Source of the DNA: Hymenopus coronatus
Taxonomy: Eukaryota; Arthropoda; Insecta; Mantodea; Hymenopodidae
DNA length: 64,000 bases
Direction of reading: 5' to 3'
Assembly (NCBI GenBank): GCA_030762935.1
Contig: CM060890.1
Coordinates: 66,714,765 to 66,778,764, forward strand
Shown: piece by piece, positions 58,066 through 64,000 of the stretch
How the letters are laid out: every line of letters begins with the position of its first letter
Numbering within the stretch: the stretch's first letter is position 1
Translations under genes and position numbers: made by a program
The notes under the pieces: generated by a model
What the model was told of the DNA's origin: nothing
Databases searched by the model: none
The model's input: only the letters and a program-made list of their open reading frames with translations

Positions 58066-58842
58066 ACACATAAATGTAGCTTCTTGGATATAAAGACACC
58101 TGTAAATTTGTACCAGATCATCGTTGATGAAATCCGGCTTGCTTTGGAACAAAACAATCATACAGATGAAAACATCCTTAAGTTGCGTAAGATGCTGCTT
58201 TATTGTACAGAGAGATATCCTGAATTACTTACCAATAAACCACAGTCTTGGAGAGAGCAGTCATTAAAGGAACAAAGTATCCAAGGAAGAAGAAAGAACC
58301 AAAATTATGGCAGGGGAGCAGGTCGATGGCATCAAAATAAACATCCAGATCAATGGAGACGCGAAAGTGAGGAAGGAATGTCTTCCAGAGATAATTCCAC
58401 CAGGAGCCATGATTTCAGAAATAAACACCATTCACAACGTAAGCAACACGAAAACTGGAGAGACAATCCTAGAAATACCTCATTTTCAGATGAACACAGA
58501 AATGCCCCATTTTCACATGAAGTTTGTGACTCAGTGAAAAAAAGTTCAGGCAGTATGAGCAGTGTGGATAATGCCTCTAATTCAACAGAGAAGGATAATG
58601 AGGAAAATTTGGGTAGTACAAGAAATTGGAGTCAACAGCCAAGTGGAATAAATAGAGGCTTTAGAAGAAATGCTAATGCACAGGAGAAGCACCAATGGCA
58701 ACGAAACCAAAGAGGTCCTTGGCGAAACAAAGACTATCATTCTTCTCCAGAGCGGCGTGCACATCAGAATGAGCCTCAGCATAGTAGAAGAAAAAATGAT
58801 GAGAATAGATTTGAAAAATATGAATCATCAGAAAGAAATTGA
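58066..58842 (+). CDS. TPR protein (IFIT-like), last coding exon with RN-rich tail
   Basis: Acceptor TTTCATTTCCAG ends at 58065; the frame runs 258 codons to TGA at 58840-58842 (residues 584-841; predicted protein 841 aa). The first ~75 residues are helical (VNLYQIIVDEIRLALEQNNH, LKLRKMLLYCTERYPELLTN). The remaining ~185 residues are low-complexity and rich in Arg, Asn, Gln, His, Ser and Trp, with GRGAGRW-like and QRNQRGPWR-like stretches. Such tails are frequent in RNA-associated proteins, so RNA binding is a reasonable inference, not an observation. Codon use and the open frame match the other exons. About 270 bp of the tail and its 3'UTR are duplicated just downstream in decayed form. Confidence 0.85.
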   Translation, partial: THKCSFLDIKTPVNLYQIIVDEIRLALEQNNHTDENILKLRKMLLYCTERYPELLTNKPQSWREQSLKEQSIQGRRKNQNYGRGAGRWHQNKHPDQWRRESEEGMSSRDNSTRSHDFRNKHHSQRKQHENWRDNPRNTSFSDEHRNAPFSHEVCDSVKKSSGSMSSVDNASNSTEKDNEENLGSTRNWSQQPSGINRGFRRNANAQEKHQWQRNQRGPWRNKDYHSSPERRAHQNEPQHSRRKNDENRFEKYESSERN

Positions 58843-58851
58843 TTTATCTTA

Positions 58852-58857
58852 AATAAA
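58852..58857 (+). terminator. Candidate polyadenylation signal 1
   Basis: AATAAA lies only ten bases after the stop codon of the TPR gene. If used, the 3'UTR would be very short. Two further AATAAA hexamers follow at 59191 and 59393, the first of them inside the duplicated copy of the gene end, so the real cleavage site is uncertain. Confidence 0.4.
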
Positions 58858-59018
58858 ATTGAAGTTCTATAACACTATATTGTATAATTGTTAATACTTC
58901 GTTAAGCTGATTTGCAAGAAATATTAAGAATCACAGAGACATTAATCTTTTTATTTAAATCAAAAATGAAATTCTGTATGTAGCATTTTTGATGATAATT
59001 GAAAAACTGTAACGTTTT

Positions 59019-59380
59019 GCACAGAAGCACCAGTGGCAATGAAATCTTAGTACTCCTTGGAGAAACAAAGAACTATTGTTCTTCCCCAGAGCAGCATGTA
59101 TATTAGAATGAATTTCAGCATAGTAGAAGAAAAAATGATGAGAACAGATTTGGAAAATGTGAATCATCAGAGAGAAATTAACTCATCTTAAATAAAATTG
59201 AAATTCCATAATACATAAATCTTTTATTTGTTAATGCTAGTAAAAAGCCCTTTGTGAAGCTGATTAGCAAGAAATATTAAGTATCACAGAGATTTTAATC
59301 TTTATATTTAAATCAGAAATGAAATTCTATTTGTAGCAGTTTTGTTGATGCTCAATGAAAAACTGTACCATATTTTGCAC
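59019..59380 (+). pseudogene. Decayed tandem duplicate of the TPR gene's 3' end
   Basis: This block closely matches 58678-59018, which covers the last ~55 codons, the stop and the start of the 3'UTR. Shared runs include GTAGAAGAAAAAATGATGAG and the stretch around CTTAAATAAAATTGAA. Substitutions and small indels have introduced stops, so it no longer codes. The unit is about 340 bp. The two copies differ at many positions, so the duplication is not recent. Confidence 0.85.
59191..59196 (+). terminator. Candidate polyadenylation signal 2
   Basis: AATAAA in the decayed duplicate of the gene's 3' end, at the position equivalent to signal 1. Using it would place most of the pseudo-duplicate in the 3'UTR of the TPR gene. 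A third hexamer lies at 59393-59398. Confidence 0.4.
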
Positions 59381-59594
59381 ATGCATTCTTAAAATAAAGA
59401 TGTAATTTGTAAAACAGGTAAACTCCTTACTTGGCAAACCTTACATTGTTTTGTTCATGTTACAATTTTACTTATGATATTCAAAACCTAAATAGCAAAA
59501 TAAAATTCATTTATACATTTCTGACTCAAAAATAACCTTTGTAGTTTATATCTGTTCAATGAAAAGCATATTTTTATGTAATAATAAGACTGCA

Positions 59595-59765
59595 TGCGAG
59601 GACTGCCTCCTTGGTTGAGTGGTCAGCAAGCTTCTCATCCAGAGGTCCCAGGTGTCATTCCTTGCTGGGGCAGAGAATTTTTCTTTAACCAGAATCATTG
59701 TCTATCCCCCACAGAGTCTGGAAGTGTGAATGTGTGTGTGTGTGTCTAATGATATAAAAAAAATT
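59595..59765 (+). repeat. tRNA-derived SINE (family IV)
   Basis: A-box-like CTTGGTTGAGTGGTCAGC and B-box-like AGGTGTCATTCC, then a body ending in a (GT)n run and TAATGATATAAAAAAAATT. A single copy in the window. Confidence 0.65.
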
Positions 59766-59769
59766 AACC

Positions 59770-60235
59770 TAATGTCAATAATCTACCATTAATATAGGAT
59801 TAATTGTTTTTCACACAAGCTGTGTGTAGGACAAGAATTGGATAGGTAGAGTCAGATTGAAAAATTCAATGCCACAGCCGGGATTTGAACCACGATCTCC
59901 CGATCTCTAGCTCTGCCACTGAGCTACCATGGCAACATGCTGGCATAGCATTGAATCTTTCAACTGACTGTAATATTTCCCGGTAAACCAGAGAGTGATC
60001 TCAAATTATTTTGAGATGACAACCCCAATGACGACTTACAATGGTGTAAGTATTCAGTCAATTGATATCGGATTAATTGTTTTTCTCACAAGCCATGTGT
60101 AGGACACGAGTTGAAAAATTCAATGCCATAGCGAGGATTTGAACCATGGATCTCCCGAACTCTAGCCGATTGCTCTGCCACATGGCATTGAATTTTTCAA
60201 TTTGACTCTACCTACCATTAATATAGCTTTCTTTC
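59770..60235 (-). repeat. SINE family II tandem pair
   Basis: Two inverted units: 59800-60060 (complete, with A box, B box and the AATTATTTTGAGATGACAAC block) and 60065-60235 (partial). They are joined through TAAGTATTCAGTCAATTGATA. The head-to-tail arrangement matches the split dimer at 21795/24508. Confidence 0.85.
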
Positions 60236-60420
60236 ACAAGTTAAAAGCCCCCAATATGACCATAACAGTTAAAAAGAGCTATATAAATGCAATAAAAAAA
60301 ACTGTATGCTATTTCTAAAAGTTTTTTAAAAATGGTTTTAAGTTTATACCATCTTCAAGATGCTAAGATGTCTTGATTCATATCCTCATAGGACTAAGAT
60401 CCAAACAAAGCACCTCCTCC

Positions 60421-60429
60421 CCTCCTCTC

Positions 60430-60477
<48 letters not shown>
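60421..60477. repeat. (CT)n microsatellite
   Basis: A CT dinucleotide run that replaces the left part of the following 0.9-kb repeat. Confidence 0.97.
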
Positions 60478-60480
<3 letters not shown>

Positions 60481-60834
60481 AAGATTTTCAAGAAAATCCC
60501 CCCCCAACTACATTTTACATGAAACATTTTTCGAAAATTTTGATTTTCTCACAAATGGCTCTTACAATTTTAATTAGAATACCATATATTTAAGGTATGT
60601 TTAAGACAAATTAAATATATATCTTAAATTTTCTGGATAGCCTCTGAAGACCTCATCACTCTGGATGACTTCTGTATAACCGGCAAATCGTAAGTGATAT
60701 ACAAAAACCTACTACACAAAAAATGTAGATCTCATTAAAACACAATTTGCCATATACGTCTATGTAGAGTTAACTGTTTTCGAGATATTCCGGATTATTA
60801 GTTTCAGTTTTAGCCACTTAAAACCTTAATGAGT

Positions 60835-63281
60835 CGATTGGTGCAGAAACCCCTCATGTCCACTTTTTTTTGTAGAATTTGAATTTGTTGGTCATATGAT
60901 ACTATGCAAATAGACACATCGATTTATATCAGCACTCCTCATGCCCAAGGGATTCTCATTCAAATCACTAGGTTGGCTGCATGTCGCGCCATTTTCAGGC
61001 ATTTCCTGCTTGTTCCCGCGTTAATTTTTGCCAGGTTAATGTTTATGGTTCTTATTTAGAATAATAATATTTGTATGGCATCTGTAAATGGTGAGTTAAT
61101 TGTAATGAAGTGAAAGAAAGGTGTAAAAAGTGTCATTTACAAACATGAGAGAATAAAAGAAAGTAGACTGAAAAACTAAGAGTATGAAAACTACAAAGAT
61201 GAAACGGTTAAGCCGAGAGGACAAGGTTATGATTGCAGGTAAGTCATATACATTAATTTTTCATTGTGAAACCATTTTATCCTTTCACGCTAGAATAATT
61301 TTGCATTTTCACGTTATTAATGACAGTAATCTGTTGTTGCGGATGTACCTGGAAATGCATGACAACAAAAATTAGCTCAGATGTTATGATGGAACTAAAT
61401 TCTAAATTCCTAACTTTCGCAACAAAAAATGGGCAAGATGTTTATTTGCAAAGTCTTAATAGAGGTTTGTCCCATTGCAAGAAAACGTCCGCGATTGTCA
61501 GAAGACGACGAGCATTACAAGAAAAAACCCAAAGAGCACTCATAAAAATATTGGTTGTCCAGTTTTGGTGGTCGCATTCAAGTCTGTAAAAGGGCATTTT
61601 TATCTGTCTATGGTATTTCTGATGATAGATTACGAAGCCTAAGAGACCTACTATGTTCCGGTAAATCGCCCCAAGATATGCGCGGTAAACACCGATCCGC
61701 CAATGCAATGCCAGCTGAGGTGACTATTAATTGAAGACCACACTAACAGTTTTCCAATTAATGAGGGACACTACACAAGTGGAGAATACAAATACTTGTC
61801 ACCGAATCTTAATGTGAAGAAAATGTGGGAATTGTTTCAATCAGATCAATCTGAAATTCAAGTGTCATACTGGTTTTACTGGAAAATATTCAATGAAAAT
61901 TTTGATTTAAAATTTGGAAGACCCCAAGTTGATACATGTGTTTGCGAAGAATTAAAAGTGAAAATAAAAAGCCCCACCTTGCATGACAATGCCACGCATT
62001 TGGCAGTGGCAGAACAGATTGTTCACAGGAGAAGAGGAGTTTTACAAAAAAATTGACTATGTGAAAAAGATGTGCCGAGAACGTGAAGATGTTGCCGGAA
62101 TTTACATTGATTACATGCAAAATCTAATGCTTCCAGTTATGCCCATTTAAGACACATTTTATCTGCGCCAGCTAACTTACTAGGTCTTCAATATCCATGA
62201 TTTAAAATCCGACAAAGCAATATTTTATACATACGATGAAACAACAGCTAAAAAGAGCCCAAATGAAGTTTGTCCATTCATTCTCAATTACATCAATGAG
62301 TATGTGAGCTCAAGCATTAGGATGTGCAGGCCAAAACAAAAATCACTGCGTCTGTTGACATTGATAGCGAAAGGAAGATTCGATTCAATCCATCAGAGGT
62401 CACAGCTACCTCCCATGTGACAGTGTTGTGAAACGAACTGTAAAAAAGTAAGACCGTGTGTACTTACCACTGGACTGTACGAAGTTAATTACCTCTTCCA
62501 GCTCTAAAAATGCATTCACTGTGCATATGGTCCATAAAGAAGAAATTCTTGATTTCAAATCGTGGTGGCCAGTACATTATAAGAAAAATGTACTATCTGT
62601 GGAGTCACAAGGCAGGAAAGTACCGAGAGCTAAGAAGCACAATTTTTCAATTTCCGAATTTATGGAATATTCCTACTGCAAACAAACTCCTGGCGTAGTC
62701 AAAGCTTGACAGTTCATTGATGGGCTGCAGGAACATACTTTCAGACTTACAGAAAAAAAGCACGATTCCAGACTTTCCATTAAATCCAGCTTTCCCTTCT
62801 GAAGTGCCAATGATAAGTGACAAGAAGATGGCAGATTTGAGAAAATTCAAGCCTTACCTATCCCAGGATCCAGAAATTCAATCCTTTTACTCAGATCTGT
62901 ATTCCAAACTCACTTATGTGGCTCGAGAAGTGATGTAAATTGTATTATGAAAAACTTCTGTATTTGTGTAATGTATTTTTTAAAATAAAATGTACTCTCT
63001 TACAAAACTTAAATCCGTTTGGAACAGAAACCCTTCATGTCCAACATGTTTAAGTTCCAATATTTCAGAAGTGAATAATACTGGATGACTACATAAGTTC
63101 CAATATTTCAGAAGTGAATAATACTGGATGACTACAAACTCAGAGAAAACATGTGCTTTCCATCCAGTTGACATTGCTGAACGCGGATTTCCATTAGTAA
63201 ATTTGCATGAATAGTAATTTAGTTTTTTCCTTCTCCTGAAAATTTACAATTTTTGGACATGAGGGGTTTCTGCATCAAGCG
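60835..63281 (+). mobile_element. TIR DNA transposon, uncharacterised transposase family
   Basis: Inverted ends of 28 bp: left CGATTGGTGCAGAAACCCCT..., right the reverse complement of CGCTTGATGCAGAAACCCCT..., about 25 of 28 matching. It lies inside a 0.9-kb repeat, whose two halves flank it. Target-site duplication is not certain. A third, TIR-like copy (ACAGAAACCCTTCATGTCCA) lies internally at about 63023-63042, next to a 43-bp direct duplication (63051-63137). Confidence 0.88.
61384..62938 (+). pseudogene. Transposase-like gene, frameshifted
   Basis: Pieces: KRAFLSVYGISDDRLRSLRD, GKSPQDMRGKHRSANAMP, HYTSGEYKYLSPNLNVKKMW, FYWKIFNENFDLKFGRPQVD, IFYTYDETTAKKSPNEVCPF, RVYLPLDCTKLITSSSS-like, ILDFKSWWPVHYKKNV and the C-terminal SDKKMADLRKFKPYLSQDPE. 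This is the order of a large uncharacterised protein family found in many copies in invertebrates (I believe the DUF7869 group, not verified). Several frameshifts and stops, and a gap before the GRF region where other members keep an acidic/Asn motif, indicate that it is dead. A biochemical function for the family is not known to me. Confidence 0.7.
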
Positions 63282-63720
63282 ATTCCTTTCTCAAATGGGA
63301 AGAAATCTTTCTTCTTATATGTCGCTTGTTTACAAAGATATTGAAATTTCAATTGTTTCATAGTGACTGACTTTTAAAGGACGAGACTGGCTTTAGACTG
63401 GCAGTGCATTTTCTTATTTCCCTTCTATTTACAAGGAGCTAGTAATAAGATTAATTCTGTATATGTTTATCTTGATTAATATAATGTAGATAACAGATTA
63501 ATGTTTTGAATAAAAAGTTTGTTTACCGAACAGCTAGAGGATATCATGTGAATGGAATGCATTAGATTTTTATCCTTCTACACAGGGAACCAAGTAATAA
63601 GGACAATTTCTGCTAATGTGTATATGGATTACCATGATGTAGATAGAAGAATAAGCTTTTTAACAATATTTTATTACAGAGATGTAGAGAAAGTTATGTG
63701 AATGGAACACACAAGATTTG

Positions 63721-64000
63721 CTTGTAAACACAATTACACACGACGGCACATATTCCGCGAGACTATTTGATTTCCGAAAAATTCTTCAGATTTCCCTCAA
63801 CATCTCCATGGACTCGTTTGCTCTTATTGAAACCAACTGCGCTTGTTTTCCAACATAGCAACGAACTGCTGCATAATATCCTTGTAGACGATACCATTGA
63901 CTATTGGCAGTAATGTCAATGTTTCCCTAGATCGGGCTGCAGCAGCTGCTGGAAAAGTTTGGCTAGCTTAAGCGCTTTTGTAAGTGGATGCAATTGATAG
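63721..64000. other. Unexplained, less AT-rich right edge
   Basis: The last ~280 bp (ACACGACGGCACATATTCCG... GGGCTGCAGCAGCTGC...) are visibly richer in G+C than the preceding repeats and match nothing else in the window. The window ends before its nature can be judged. Confidence 0.4.

Larger units (their letters stand above)
60478..63720 (+). repeat. 0.9-kb repeat, copies 17-18, split by a DNA transposon
   Basis: Family sequence at 60478-60828 (AAGATTTTCAAGAAAATCCC; TAACTGTTTTCGAGATATTC) resumes at about 63287 (TTTCATAGTGACTGACTTTT) and ends at 63572. A second 3' end fragment follows at 63573-63720 (GTTATGTGAATGGAACACAC). Confidence 0.85.

Overview
This is a eukaryotic, almost certainly animal, window: strongly AT-rich, repeat-dominated, and holding one spliced protein-coding gene with introns of up to about 16 kb. 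The transposon content (mariner-type elements, a Penelope-like element with a GIY-YIG domain, several LINEs with and without RNase H, tRNA-derived SINEs) fits an arthropod or another invertebrate, but the sequence does not let me name a clade.

Host gene: five coding exons on the + strand (18417-19442, 21105-21409, 28097-28376, 44333-44518, 58066-58842) join in frame through consensus splice sites into a predicted 841-residue protein. It has an N-terminal polar/acidic region, a central array of tetratricopeptide (TPR) helices laid out somewhat like the IFIT family, and an Arg/Asn/Gln/His/Trp-rich tail of a kind common in RNA-associated proteins. The last part of the gene is followed by a decayed tandem duplicate of its own 3' end.

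The rest is repeats. Left part (1-18 kb): tRNA-derived SINEs, a DNA-transposon gene relic (3.3-4.0 kb), a Penelope-like element with a tandem truncated copy and hammerhead-like ribozyme motifs (4.0-7.2 kb), many copies of an approximately 0.9-kb noncoding repeat with a terminal palindrome (7.6-17.7 kb), a LINE reverse-transcriptase relic (about 13 kb) and a decayed mariner (15.5-16.7 kb). Intron 2 (21.4-28.1 kb) holds a three-level nest: a mariner inside an RNase H LINE inside a SINE dimer. Intron 3 (28.4-44.3 kb) has more 0.9-kb repeats, a foldback element, a mariner-like transposase relic (36.8-37.5 kb), another LINE RT relic (38.7-39.6 kb) and simple repeats. Intron 4 (44.5-58.1 kb) has Penelope-type RT, hAT and mariner-like HTH relics, a GC-rich SINE with an 11-bp target-site duplication, a degenerate tandem array and an antisense LINE with endonuclease and RT motifs. 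Downstream (59.4-64 kb): SINEs, then a TIR DNA transposon of an uncharacterised transposase family inserted in a 0.9-kb repeat.

No complete transposon ORF survives, so I see no autonomous element. The most interesting items are the hammerhead-like motifs, the nested insertions with readable target duplications, the abundant unclassified palindrome-ended repeat, and the TPR gene. Nothing bacterial, viral or CRISPR-like is present.
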